In this document: one piece after another, positions 1 through 8,269 of the stretch | How positions within the stretch are numbered: the first letter of the stretch is position 1 | Layout: each line of letters opens with the position of its first letter | DNA from: Opitutus sp. | GTDB lineage: Bacteria > Verrucomicrobiota > Verrucomicrobiia > Opitutales > Opitutaceae | Reading direction: 5' to 3' | Assembly: GCA_009695305.1 (NCBI GenBank) | Contig: SIBG01000022.1 | Location: 1-51,332 of the forward strand | Length of the DNA stretch: 51,332 nucleotides | Made by a program: the position numbers and the translations under genes | Notes under the pieces: model-generated | Database searches by the model: none | What the model was told of the DNA's origin: nothing | The model's input: the letters and a program-made list of their open reading frames with translations, nothing else

Positions 1-1343
1 CCCTGCCCCGGGCGACCCTGCGTGAAGCCGGGCGCGAAATCGCCGGTCGTGGCGTTGCGGCCGGTCGCGGTCGGCGCCAGCAGCGTGCCGGTGTTGTAGA
101 CCATCTGGTGGTTGCCGAAATCGTTCCAGTAGCGGTTGAAGTTGTAGGCGACCGACACGGTGTCCCGCGCCGACAGCCGGAAATCGAACTTCGTACCGAG
201 CGCGCTGCGCCGCGTGAAGGAGTGACCGGTCAGCCCGGTGATCGCCGTGAGATACGGACTGGCCGCAGCTGAGTTGGCGATGCTGAAGGCTCGCAACAAG
301 ATCCTCGCCGAACCGAAATTGTCGTTGCGCGACGCATTCAGTGAGTAGCCGAATCGCTTGCTCACCGGATTCACATAGTTGACCTCAAAATCCGGAAACC
401 ACTTGTAGGACTTGCCCTCGCCGCCCTCGCGGCCACCGGGCGTCTGGCGCAACGAGAGAAACTCCGAGCTCATCAGGAGGAAGGTGCGATAGCGAAACTC
501 CGGCCGGCTGCGTTCGAACGCCGACCGCGAAATCATGTTGATCCGCCCGCCGATGCTGTCCGCGCCCGTATCCGGGGTCGGACCTTTCGTGATTTCGATC
601 CGATCCACGTTGGACATCGTCAGGCCGCGGAGCGCCGTGACGCGCGTGGATGTGTTTGGCTGCGGCACGCTGAGTCCCGCACCGTCCATCTCAATGTTGG
701 TGTATTCAGGAGGCATGCCCCGCAACCCGACATCCGTGCCGCCGTTGGAGACCTCGACGCCGGGCAGATACTGCAAAAAATCGGAGAGCTGATTCTGCGC
801 CAGGGTGCCGAAGGCATCGGTGGCGACGACGTCCTTGATGTTGCGCGCGATCCGCTTCTCATTGATCGCCATGTCGGCCGCGCTCATCTCGCGGCTCGTG
901 CTGACCGTGAACACATCGAGCTTCACGACGGCCGCGGCACCCGGCGCGGCTTGGCCGAAATCGCGCAACTCCACCTCGACACGCCCGCCGGCGCCCTCGC
1001 CGGTGGCAACCGCGACGGTCTCGGGGATCATCCCGGTGTAGGAGAAGCGCAGGCGCTGCGGCCCCGCTGGCAGATTGGGAATGAGAAACTCGCCCGCTTC
1101 GTCCGTCAACACCTCGACCGTGGAGCCCTCGACCGCGACCCGCGCGTTGCGCAGATACACGCCACTCGCGCTGTTTTTCACCCGGCCGGCGATGCTGCGC
1201 TGGGTGGCCGTGGGCGGGCGGGTTTCAGATGCGACGGGTGGCGCGCTGGCGTTGGCGGAAGGCTGACCGAGCGTGCGATCGGCGAAGACGGCCCACGTGA
1301 GGATCAAGACTGCGGCGGCGTGGCGATGCGGTCGGTTCATCAT
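1..1343 (-). CDS. TonB-dependent receptor, N-terminal part (runs off the window)
   Basis: Outer-membrane receptor for active uptake of a ligand, energised by TonB. About 447 codons are present and the C-terminal barrel lies outside the window. The start is placed at the ATG at 1343 (a second ATG follows directly), which gives a signal peptide ending near ADRTLGQ. An in-frame ATG at 1406 is the alternative. Residues about 45-120 form a carboxypeptidase-regulatory-like beta-sandwich (SIAGRVKNSASGVYLRNA...). A plug domain follows (LSDFLQYLPGVEV, VGLRGM, VDRIEITKG), then early beta-barrel strands (FRLSARDTVSVAYNFNRYW). This regulatory-domain-plus-receptor design is typical of the large TonB receptor families of Verrucomicrobiota and Bacteroidota. 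The ligand cannot be told from sequence; the neighbouring hydrolase and sulfatases make a carbohydrate plausible. Confidence 0.9.
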   Translation of the reverse strand, partial: MMNRPHRHAAAVLILTWAVFADRTLGQPSANASAPPVASETRPPTATQRSIAGRVKNSASGVYLRNARVAVEGSTVEVLTDEAGEFLIPNLPAGPQRLRFSYTGMIPETVAVATGEGAGGRVEVELRDFGQAAPGAAAVVKLDVFTVSTSREMSAADMAINEKRIARNIKDVVATDAFGTLAQNQLSDFLQYLPGVEVSNGGTDVGLRGMPPEYTNIEMDGAGLSVPQPNTSTRVTALRGLTMSNVDRIEITKGPTPDTGADSIGGRINMISRSAFERSRPEFRYRTFLLMSSEFLSLRQTPGGREGGEGKSYKWFPDFEVNYVNPVSKRFGYSLNASRNDNFGSARILLRAFSIANSAAASPYLTAITGLTGHSFTRRSALGTKFDFRLSARDTVSVAYNFNRYWNDFGNHQMVYNTGTLLAPTATGRNATTGDFAPGFTQGRPGQ

Positions 1344-1485
1344 AGAGAGGAACAGCGGGTAGGCAGGTTGGCTGACGAATCGGGTTTTGGGGAGGGTGGT
1401 GTGCATGGAGATTCGGCCTGAATTCAGCCGGAGGGGAAACGCGCGGGCGAAACCAACGCGGGGGCAGGGGAGATCCAATTTTGAA

Positions 1486-1677
1486 TCAGCCATCCACCAA
1501 GAACAAGTTTAATTCGGTTCTCCTCGCCGCCGTCTGGCGCGCGGCGGGTTCGATTAACAGTTCCGCCCACGCCAGGCGCAGTCGTTCCAACTCCTGCTCC
1601 TGCTCCGGACTGAACGCACCAAGGCGCTGGGCGTAGGTGGGATTACCCTCGAATCGTAGACTTGGGGCGCAGGGGTG
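1486..1677 (-). pseudogene. Unassigned coding fragment beside the IS remnant
   Basis: In the frame that follows the putative transposase stop, the minus strand stays open and reads FEGNPTYAQRLGAFSPEQEQ, then ELERLRLAWAELLIEP, ending at the stop at 1486-1488. The charged helical composition looks like genuine protein sequence, but there is no start codon with a plausible leader. I do not recognise the family. It may be the tail of a gene cut by the same event that truncated the upstream gene. Confidence 0.25.
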
Positions 1678-2546
1678 GCTTCAGTTGGTTTGGTTTTCGA
1701 AGTCAATCGGCGAGACGTTGCCGATGGAAGAATGAATCGGACTTGGGTTTCGCATCGCGAGAAGCGGCTCCCACGACCTGGTGTGATACGGCAGTTTTCG
1801 GGACCCGCACCGTAGGGTTCGACAATATCGCTGACCCCGCACAAATGCACGGCCCGGCCCTGCACCGCCACCGTCGGATAGCAAACGCGAGCGGGTTGCG
1901 GCTTGTCGTATTCCGCGCCCCACGGCCACGGGAGCTGACCGTGCGCGCTCCACTTGCCCGTGCGATCGCGAAACGTCCACTCGGTGTGCGTGTAGCCCAC
2001 GTTCTGGAGCAGGACGAACTCCCCGGCGGGACCGTCCGCGGCGAAGCTGCGGTAGGAGTGCTCGGTGAAGCGCGGCGCACCCTGCCATTCCGGCGTCAGG
2101 GCCACGGCCGGACCCCGCGGATCCCGTGACTCGATTTGGATCACGTCGGGCCGCGCCGGCCCGGCCTTGGTCGGCGGTCTCACCCCAAGCGTAGGATTTA
2201 CCGAGACCAACACCCGGCCGTCGGAAAACGTGGCGAGGGGAGCCGGTTCACGCGTGAGACTTTCGTCCACTCGCACCCGGGCCCAGCCCTGGGCCTCACG
2301 ACGAAATAATACCCAGCGACAGTTGTTGAGTGGCTGGGCACCCGCGACGGTTTCCAAGCCGCTGGCGAACACGAAGTCGCCCGCGCGCACCAACGTGGTC
2401 GAGCCGGCGCACCACATCGGGCCAGCGCCATTGCCGGCGTCGGTGAAGGCATAAACTTCCTCTTCAATTTCGACGATCGGTGCGAGGTCGGCCACACGGA
2501 CGAGAAGCGAAGCGCCCAAGAGCAAGGCCGCCAGCGGAGTTTTCAT
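1554..2546 (-). CDS. Secreted protein, C-terminally truncated (probable pseudogene)
   Basis: Starts MKTPLAALLLGASLLV, a signal peptide. The body (to about residue 245: MWCAGSTTLVRAGD, LNNCRWVLFRREAQGW, SFAADGPAGEFVLLQNVGYTHTEW, WPWGAEYDKPQPARVCYP, HLCGVSDIVEPY) resembles the BNR/sialidase-like beta-propeller proteins common in Planctomycetota and Verrucomicrobiota. After VEPY the character changes sharply to a basic, Ser/Arg-rich tail with no such pattern. An overlapping frame there reads like an IS3 transposase end. The real gene is therefore probably cut near position 1815, with roughly its second half lost. The exact family name is from memory of similar proteins and is uncertain; the truncation is inferred from the break in composition. 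Confidence 0.6.
   Translation of the reverse strand: MKTPLAALLLGASLLVRVADLAPIVEIEEEVYAFTDAGNGAGPMWCAGSTTLVRAGDFVFASGLETVAGAQPLNNCRWVLFRREAQGWARVRVDESLTREPAPLATFSDGRVLVSVNPTLGVRPPTKAGPARPDVIQIESRDPRGPAVALTPEWQGAPRFTEHSYRSFAADGPAGEFVLLQNVGYTHTEWTFRDRTGKWSAHGQLPWPWGAEYDKPQPARVCYPTVAVQGRAVHLCGVSDIVEPYGAGPENCRITPGRGSRFSRCETQVRFILPSATSRRLTSKTKPTEATPAPQVYDSRVIPPTPSALVRSVRSRSRSWNDCAWRGRNC
1681..1755 (-). mobile_element. Remnant of an IS3-family transposase (C-terminal end)
   Basis: In one minus-strand frame the sequence reads RNPSPIHSSIGNVSPIDFE and then NQTN and a TGA stop (1681-1683). The pattern (Y)N-x3-HSSIG-x-x-SP-x-x-FE is the hallmark C-terminus of IS3-family OrfB integrases. Only about 25 codons are recognisable and no upstream DDE region is in this frame. 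It sits exactly where the neighbouring secreted-protein gene loses its family pattern, so it is probably the scar of an insertion followed by deletion. Terminal inverted repeats were not identified. Confidence 0.55.
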
Positions 2547-2723
2547 GGCGAAATTCGTCAGCTGCGATCGGGCTATTCCTTGGTGTTTTTTTCCGAAGCG
2601 GATGACCCGGCGACGTTACGCCAGACCCCGATCAGTTATCAATCACGCGCTTCATCGGCCAATCACTCGGGGGCCGCCGCAATCCGTTCTTTCAACCTTC
2701 AAGATTCACCGCTCAACTTCCCC

Positions 2724-4001
2724 ATGCCCCGCATCACCCGCCGCCAGGCATTGACAACCCTCGGTGCGCTGTCGCTCCCCCTCGACCGGCTCTTTGCCCA
2801 GACCCCCCCACGGCCGGCTGCTACTCCGGTGACCGCCCAACCGCTCGCCGACCTCGCCGCCGATCTTCCGAATTTTCAGCCGATGATGGAGTGGCTCGCG
2901 CGGGAGCATGCGCCGCGCCTGTCGTTTCTCGATTCCAAGTGGACGTCACTCGAAACTTGGAAAGCGGTCGCGCGCCCGGTGGTGCTTGATCGCCTCGGCT
3001 ACGCGCCAGCGGCCGTGCCGCTCAAGGCCGACCTCATTAGCCGGGAGGAGCGCGACGGTTTCACGCTCGAGGTCGTCCATATTTCCGCCACGCCCGCCTA
3101 TCATATTCCAGCGCGGGTGCTCCTCCCCAAAGGCCGCGGTGGGAAACTACCCGCCGTGCTCGCGCTGCACTGCCACAGCGGAAAATTCACGTGGGGACAC
3201 GAAAAAATCATCTCCGCCCCCGACGAGCCCGCCGTGCTGACCGAATTCCGTAACGGCACTTACGGCCGCCCGTGGGCCGAGGCGCTGGTTCGCCGCGGCT
3301 TTGTTGTCATCGTCATTGATGCGTTTTATTTCGGCGAACGTCGCCTGCGCGTCGAATCACTGGAGGCCACGCGCGTGTTCAGCGAAGCCAAGGAGGGCTA
3401 CACGCAAGCGATGGCCGCCGCGCCCGGCACGAAAGAGTGGATCGATGCGACCAACCGGGTCTGCAGTTTCTACGAGCACCACACCGCGAAGACCATCACG
3501 GCGACCGGCGCGACGTGGCCCGGCTTGCATGTCTGGGATGAGATGCGCACCGTCGACTACCTGCTCAGCCGGCCCGACGTCGATGCCGCCCGGATCGGCT
3601 GCATCGGACTTTCCGGCGGTGGTTTTCGCACGGCCATGGCGATCGCGGCCGACCCGCGCATCAAGGCGGCCTGCGTGACCGGCTGGATGACGGCCTTCGC
3701 GCACCAGATCAAACACCACCTCCGGCACACGTGGATGATCTCCACTCCGGGCCTGTATCGTTCGCTCGATCTGCCCGATGCCGCCGCGCTGCATGCGCCC
3801 GGCGCCCTCCTCGTGCAGCAATGCCGGCGCGACAAACTGTATCCGATGTCCGGAATGCAAGCGGCCGTCGACCGGCTCACCCAAATTTACGCGAAGGCCG
3901 GCCTGGCCGAGAGGTTTCGCGGCACGTTCTACGACGAACCGCATTGTTTCAAACCCCCCATGCAGGACGAGGCGTTCGCGTGGATGGAAAAGTGGCTGTA
4001 G
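2724..4001 (+). CDS. Tat-exported alpha/beta hydrolase (Abhydrolase_7 / acetyl-xylan-esterase-like)
   Basis: A 425-residue hydrolase. The ATG at 2724 is chosen because it gives a twin-arginine leader (ITRRQALTTLGALSLPL) directly followed by the mature domain; the frame stays open 48 codons upstream without such a signal. Visible triad candidates are Ser297 in the nucleophile elbow GLSGG, Asp370 in CRRDKLY and His407 in DEPHCF. The motif ALHCHSGKFTWGHEK fits the oxyanion region of the dienelactone-hydrolase/acetyl-xylan-esterase-like families. Probably a periplasmic esterase acting on acylated carbohydrates. It is divergent from the truncated secreted-protein gene and convergent with the ntrC-type gene. 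Substrate is not determinable. Confidence 0.85.
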   Translation: MPRITRRQALTTLGALSLPLDRLFAQTPPRPAATPVTAQPLADLAADLPNFQPMMEWLAREHAPRLSFLDSKWTSLETWKAVARPVVLDRLGYAPAAVPLKADLISREERDGFTLEVVHISATPAYHIPARVLLPKGRGGKLPAVLALHCHSGKFTWGHEKIISAPDEPAVLTEFRNGTYGRPWAEALVRRGFVVIVIDAFYFGERRLRVESLEATRVFSEAKEGYTQAMAAAPGTKEWIDATNRVCSFYEHHTAKTITATGATWPGLHVWDEMRTVDYLLSRPDVDAARIGCIGLSGGGFRTAMAIAADPRIKAACVTGWMTAFAHQIKHHLRHTWMISTPGLYRSLDLPDAAALHAPGALLVQQCRRDKLYPMSGMQAAVDRLTQIYAKAGLAERFRGTFYDEPHCFKPPMQDEAFAWMEKWL

Positions 4002-4153
4002 CCCGGAAGCGGTGACGGGCTGAAACCGGCGCGGTCGATAAAACCGGATCCGGTGTGATCGATCGACCTACCGCCGAAATTTGGACGCCTGAGCCACCCG
4101 ACGGACTTCACGGCGACCGAGCCTGGCCCAGTTTCTCGCCGCGGCGGACCGCG

Positions 4154-5515
4154 CTACGCGGGATCGATGGGCACGCCTGCGGCACGCAGGCGCTGGAGTT
4201 TGTAGGTGAGCGCGCGACGACTGATCGCGAGTTCCTTCGCGGTTTCCGTGCGATTGAAACTGTTTTTTCGCAGCGCCTTCAGGATGGCCTCGCGCTCGAT
4301 CTCCTCCAGGCGCGACGCTTCGATCGCATCGCCGGTCACGGCCTCCGCGGAGGCCGCCATGATGCGCGTCGGCAGGTGTTCCGGCAGCACGATTTCGCCG
4401 CGCGAGAGCAGCGCGGCCCGTTCCATCGCGTTGCGCAGCTCCCGGACGTTGCCGGGCCAGCGATAGCGCATGAGCCCGGCCACGACCGTCGCGGAAAACC
4501 GCGGCTTCTGGCGCGAGAACAAACCGATGAAATGCGTGGCCAGGGGCAGGATGTCCTCCGGGTGCTCGCGCAACGGCGGCACCTGAATCTCGATCACGTT
4601 GAGCCGGTAGAACAGATCTTCGCGAAATTTTCCGGCGGTGATCTGCACCTCAAGATCGCGATTCGTCGCCGCCAGCACGCGGGCGTCAGTGTGGAGATCC
4701 CGGGCGGACCCGATGCGGCGGAACGTCCCGTCGTGAATCACCCGCAGCAACTTCGCCTGGAGCGGCAACGGCAGCTCGCCGATCTCGTCCAAGAAAATCG
4801 TCCCGCCCTTCGCTTCCTCAAAGCGACCGATCCGCTGCTGCACCGCGCCGGTAAACGAGCCCCGCTCGTGGCCGAAGAGCTCGCTCTCCAGCAGATTTTC
4901 GGGAATCGCCGCGCAGTTGATCTTCACCAGCGGCCCGCTGGCGCGGCGGCTCCAAGCGTGAATGAGATCCGCCACCACCTCCTTGCCCACGCCGCTTTCA
5001 CCGGTGAGCAGCACGCGACTGTCGGACGGCGCAATCACCGCGGCGTCCCGAAACACCGCCTGCAGGAGTGGACTCGCGGTGACCACGCCCGGCGGAAGCT
5101 TGGTTTCGACCTCAGGCACGGCCAGGGACGGCGCCGGGGCGTGAATTGCCCGCCGGACGGTCTGCGTCAACTCATCGAGATCGATCGGTTTCGCGAGATA
5201 GTTGACCGCGCCGTCCCGCATGGCGGTGACTGCACTGCGGATGTCGGCAAACGCCGTGACCAGCAGCACCGGGAGGTCGGGATGCTTCTGGCGCACGCGG
5301 CGGAGCGTCTCGAGGCCCGACATCCCCGGCATCCGCACGTCGGAAATCATCATCGCGAATTTTTGCTCGAGGAGCAGTTGCAGCGCGGCTTCGCCGGACG
5401 CGGCCTGCTGCGTGAGATAGCCCTGGGTCTGGAGAAAAGTTTCCAGCAGACTCCGTTGCGCGTGGTCGTCATCCACGATGAGGATGCGGACGGAGCTGGC
5501 AGCGGCGGTCGTCAT
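4154..5515 (-). CDS. NtrC-family sigma-54-dependent response regulator
   Basis: A 453-residue activator in three parts. The receiver domain (residues about 9-125) has the acidic pocket DDD15-17, phospho-acceptor Asp59 in SDVRMPG and the AKP lysine. The AAA+ sigma-54 interaction domain (about 145-380) has Walker A GESGVGKE, the sigma-54 contact loop as GSFTGA (one substitution from canonical GAFTGA), and FLDEIGELP as Walker B. The C-terminus is a Fis-type helix-turn-helix (ILKALRKNSFNRTETAKELA, ISRRALTYKLQRL). The ATG at 5515 overlaps the kinase stop by 4 nt (ATGA), indicating translational coupling. It is the last gene of the secretion block. Paired dyads and a sigma-54 promoter lie at the head of that block, so this protein is the natural candidate to bind them. 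Confidence 0.95.
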   Translation of the reverse strand: MTTAAASSVRILIVDDDHAQRSLLETFLQTQGYLTQQAASGEAALQLLLEQKFAMMISDVRMPGMSGLETLRRVRQKHPDLPVLLVTAFADIRSAVTAMRDGAVNYLAKPIDLDELTQTVRRAIHAPAPSLAVPEVETKLPPGVVTASPLLQAVFRDAAVIAPSDSRVLLTGESGVGKEVVADLIHAWSRRASGPLVKINCAAIPENLLESELFGHERGSFTGAVQQRIGRFEEAKGGTIFLDEIGELPLPLQAKLLRVIHDGTFRRIGSARDLHTDARVLAATNRDLEVQITAGKFREDLFYRLNVIEIQVPPLREHPEDILPLATHFIGLFSRQKPRFSATVVAGLMRYRWPGNVRELRNAMERAALLSRGEIVLPEHLPTRIMAASAEAVTGDAIEASRLEEIEREAILKALRKNSFNRTETAKELAISRRALTYKLQRLRAAGVPIDPA

Positions 5516-7041
5516 GCCGGGAGCGCGGCCAATTTGAGGTGATTGAAACGAAACACCGCCCCGCGGGGCTCCCCGGCCGCGCAGGTCACTTCCCAATGGT
5601 GCGCCGCCGCGATCTGCGCGACGATCGCGAGGCCGAGCCCGACGCCTTTCGGCCGCATCGTCACGTAAGGCTTGAAGATCGAAGCCCGATCCGCCGCCGG
5701 CACGCCCGGGCCATCGTCGCTGATCTCCAGCATCGCCTCGCGCGAGTCGACGGGCGTGAGGCGCACTTCGATCCGACCACCGGGTGCGACCGCCTGGGTC
5801 GCGTTCAAAAGCACATTGAACAGCGCCTGCCGCAGGAGTTGCTCGTCGGCCTCGACGCACAGGGCTGACTCCGGCGGCTGCAGCTGAATGCGTTTCTCCT
5901 CGAGGTCGGGCAGCAGGGTGCGCGCGACGTCGGCCACGAGCCGCGCCACCTGCACGGCGGCCATCTGCGCTTCGCGGGGCTTCGAATAGTTGATGAATTC
6001 GTTGAGCTGCACGGTGACGCGGTCCGCTTCCTCGATGATGGTGGAGGCGTGCTCCTTTAGCTTCGGGGCGTCCTTCGTCTGCATGGCAATCATCTGCGCG
6101 AGGCCGCGAATCAAGTTGAGGGGATTGCGCGTCTCGTGGGCGAGGCCCGCGGCGGCGAGGTTCATGCCCTTGAGATGCGTGTTCATTTCCCCGGCTTTCA
6201 CGAGCCGGATTTGCAGCGCGGCGTTCTTGCCGAGGTTGCGCCACGCGAGCGTCGAGATGATCGCGCCGCCCATCGCGAGCAAGCTCACCAGCGAGCGCAG
6301 CAGCAGATCCGCATCGACCTTGCGCTGCATGTCGACCGTCGACAGCGAGAGCACGAGACTGTGCACGCCCTGTTTCTGAATGATCGCATCATACTCATCC
6401 TGGGGAATCCACGCCGGCCGGCCAAACGCGAAGCGCGGGCCGGGCGCCGCGGGCGCCACTGGCGCGGCGACCGCGGGCACGCCGGAGGTGGCGGTGGCCG
6501 GAGCCTCCGCCGGGGCGGCCGGATCGGGTGCCGGGCGCGTTTCGCTGGCGCGGCGGTTGGGCGGCGGCCGGAAGACGCGCGCGGTCCGCTCGTCGGCCAC
6601 CACGATGGCCGGCCGGCCCCGCGGCCCGTCTTCGCCCGCCGGAGCGTCAAGATCCGCCAGATTCATGATCGTCACGGTATTTCCCAGCCAGAAGACGCCC
6701 TTCGCCTGCAGCATCTCCGGCGTCAGCTCCATTTTCTTGCCGGCGCTTGCAATGCTTTCGCCGGTCGCGCCGAGGATGGCGACGGACTCGAGTTCCTCGG
6801 GCCGGATGAGATCTTGCAGACCGGACTGGAGGCGATCCTTCGACACCAGGCCGAAGCGCCGCTGCGAACGCACCAGCACGCCGAGCGTCGAGGTGATGTC
6901 GCGTCCGCGGTTGATCAGCGCCTCGGCCGCGTTGCGCTTGAAGCGCAGGTGCTCCTCCGCCTGCCAGCCGCACACGGCCAAGCCGCACGCGATGAAAAGC
7001 GCGGAGATGATGAAACGGCGTTTGGCGGTGGGCCAGCCCAT
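5512..7041 (-). CDS. Membrane sensor histidine kinase paired with the NtrC-type regulator
   Basis: About 509 residues from the ATG at 7041; a TTG at 7092 is the alternative start. Residues about 8-27 (FIISALFIACGLAVCGW) form the first membrane helix. A periplasmic domain of roughly 200 residues follows, with an Ala/Pro-rich stretch. A second helix (LVSLLAMGGAIISTLAW) leads into HisKA with the phosphorylated His in LAHETRNPLN. The ATPase domain shows the N box (LFNVLLNATQAV), G1 (EISDDGPGVP) and G2 (GVGLGLAIV). The signal sensed is unknown; a periplasmic sensor encoded in a secretion operon could monitor the envelope or the secretion load. The frame begins only a few bases after the secretin gene, so it is probably cotranscribed with it. 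Confidence 0.93.
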   Translation of the reverse strand: MGWPTAKRRFIISALFIACGLAVCGWQAEEHLRFKRNAAEALINRGRDITSTLGVLVRSQRRFGLVSKDRLQSGLQDLIRPEELESVAILGATGESIASAGKKMELTPEMLQAKGVFWLGNTVTIMNLADLDAPAGEDGPRGRPAIVVADERTARVFRPPPNRRASETRPAPDPAAPAEAPATATSGVPAVAAPVAPAAPGPRFAFGRPAWIPQDEYDAIIQKQGVHSLVLSLSTVDMQRKVDADLLLRSLVSLLAMGGAIISTLAWRNLGKNAALQIRLVKAGEMNTHLKGMNLAAAGLAHETRNPLNLIRGLAQMIAMQTKDAPKLKEHASTIIEEADRVTVQLNEFINYSKPREAQMAAVQVARLVADVARTLLPDLEEKRIQLQPPESALCVEADEQLLRQALFNVLLNATQAVAPGGRIEVRLTPVDSREAMLEISDDGPGVPAADRASIFKPYVTMRPKGVGLGLAIVAQIAAAHHWEVTCAAGEPRGAVFRFNHLKLAALPA

Positions 7042-7095
7042 GGAAGCGCAGGAAACAATCCGCCCGGAATCGCCCTCCGTTCCAAGCTTCAATTC

Positions 7096-8226
7096 TCAGG
7101 GTTTGCCGATCCCGGGCAGAAACTTGCGGATGTCAGCCTGGTCGAAGGTTCGCGGCGCCATGTCCAGCTGGGCGCGTTCGTTTTTGGACAACGTGGCGAG
7201 TTCATCCGGCGTGGCCACCACGTGCGGCGTCAGGAAGATGAGGAGTTCCGACTTCACCACGTCGTTGTTTTTGCGTTTGAACGCATAGCCCAAAATCGGA
7301 ATGTCGCCCAAGATTGGAACCTTGCTCTCGGTGTCGTTCTTTTGCGATGAGATGAGTCCGCCGATCACGATCGTCTGATCGCTCCGCGTCACCACCACGG
7401 TGTCGGCGTTGCGCTTGTCGATCACGGCCTGACCCGCCACCGTCTGGGAACTGATCGAGGAAATCTCCGGCGACACGATCATCTCCACGAGACCCTCGGC
7501 CGTGATGAACGGAGTGACTTTCAAGATGATACCAACATCCTGATACGTGTAGAGATTAGTGACCGCACCCGTCGTCTGGGCAATGGAGGTGCCGCTGACA
7601 ATTGGCACCGACTGACCGACCAAAATCGTCGCCTGTTGGTTGCTGCGCGTGAGGATCGAAGGCCGGGAGAGGATTTCGGTCTTGGTGACGCCGGCCATCG
7701 CGTGGACCGTCGCCGCGATGTCCCGGCCGACCAACTGGTAGAAAGCGCCGTAGACGGTGGGATCGGCGAGCTTGCTCGCGACCCCGAACTTCGTCGTCGC
7801 GGTGCCATCGGGATTGGTCTTGATCGAGACGGGGCCTTTGTATTTCGCCTCCGCGCCGAGGTCAAAGGTGTTGTCGTGGGTGACCTGCATGAAGACCACG
7901 TTGATCAGCACCTGGGGCTTTGGCTTGTCGAGACCGGCCACGATGATCTTGATGTTTTCGTAGGTCGCCTCATCGGTGACGACGATCAGCCGTCGGGTAT
8001 CGACGTCGCTCGCGATCATCGCGTCGCCCACGAGGGAGGAGTTTTGATAGGAGCGACTGCCGCCGGTGTTCCCACCGCCGCCACCACCCTGGCCGCCCGT
8101 GCCGCCACCGCCGGGCTGGCCGCCGCGGCCGCCGGTGCCCTGCGCCAGCGCGGTCGCGGTGCCGAGCAATATCATCGCCGCCACCGTCAGCGCGCGCCCG
8201 GGCAATCGAAAGGATTCGAGATTCAT
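7096..8226 (-). CDS. gspD: Type II secretin, C-terminal half (split GspD)
   Basis: Outer-membrane channel portion of the type II secretion system, 376 residues. It has its own signal peptide (RALTVAAMILLGTATALAQ), then a Gly-rich linker. Next comes the second half of an N3-type domain (DVDTRRLIVVTDEATYENI, KIIVAGLD), and then the complete secretin homology domain: VLINVVFMQV, TEILSRPSILTRSNQQATIL, VGQSVPIV, GIILKVTPFI, DKRNADTVVVTRSDQTIVIG and the signature VPILGDIPILG. The usual N0-N2 domains are missing here and are encoded by the next gene upstream, 43 bp away. A distinct signal peptide argues for a genuine two-protein arrangement rather than a frameshift. Confidence 0.9.
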   Translation of the reverse strand: MNLESFRLPGRALTVAAMILLGTATALAQGTGGRGGQPGGGGTGGQGGGGGGNTGGSRSYQNSSLVGDAMIASDVDTRRLIVVTDEATYENIKIIVAGLDKPKPQVLINVVFMQVTHDNTFDLGAEAKYKGPVSIKTNPDGTATTKFGVASKLADPTVYGAFYQLVGRDIAATVHAMAGVTKTEILSRPSILTRSNQQATILVGQSVPIVSGTSIAQTTGAVTNLYTYQDVGIILKVTPFITAEGLVEMIVSPEISSISSQTVAGQAVIDKRNADTVVVTRSDQTIVIGGLISSQKNDTESKVPILGDIPILGYAFKRKNNDVVKSELLIFLTPHVVATPDELATLSKNERAQLDMAPRTFDQADIRKFLPGIGKP

Positions 8227-8269
8227 GATGTTTTTTTAGATGCTAAATGAGGTTGGTGCTTGGAACCGG

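Noticed and set aside
5513..6244. Upstream extension of the NtrC-type regulator to 6244
   Set aside because: The extra N-terminus is Arg/Pro/Ala-rich and is the out-of-frame shadow of the histidine kinase coding sequence; the receiver domain begins right after the ATG at 5515.
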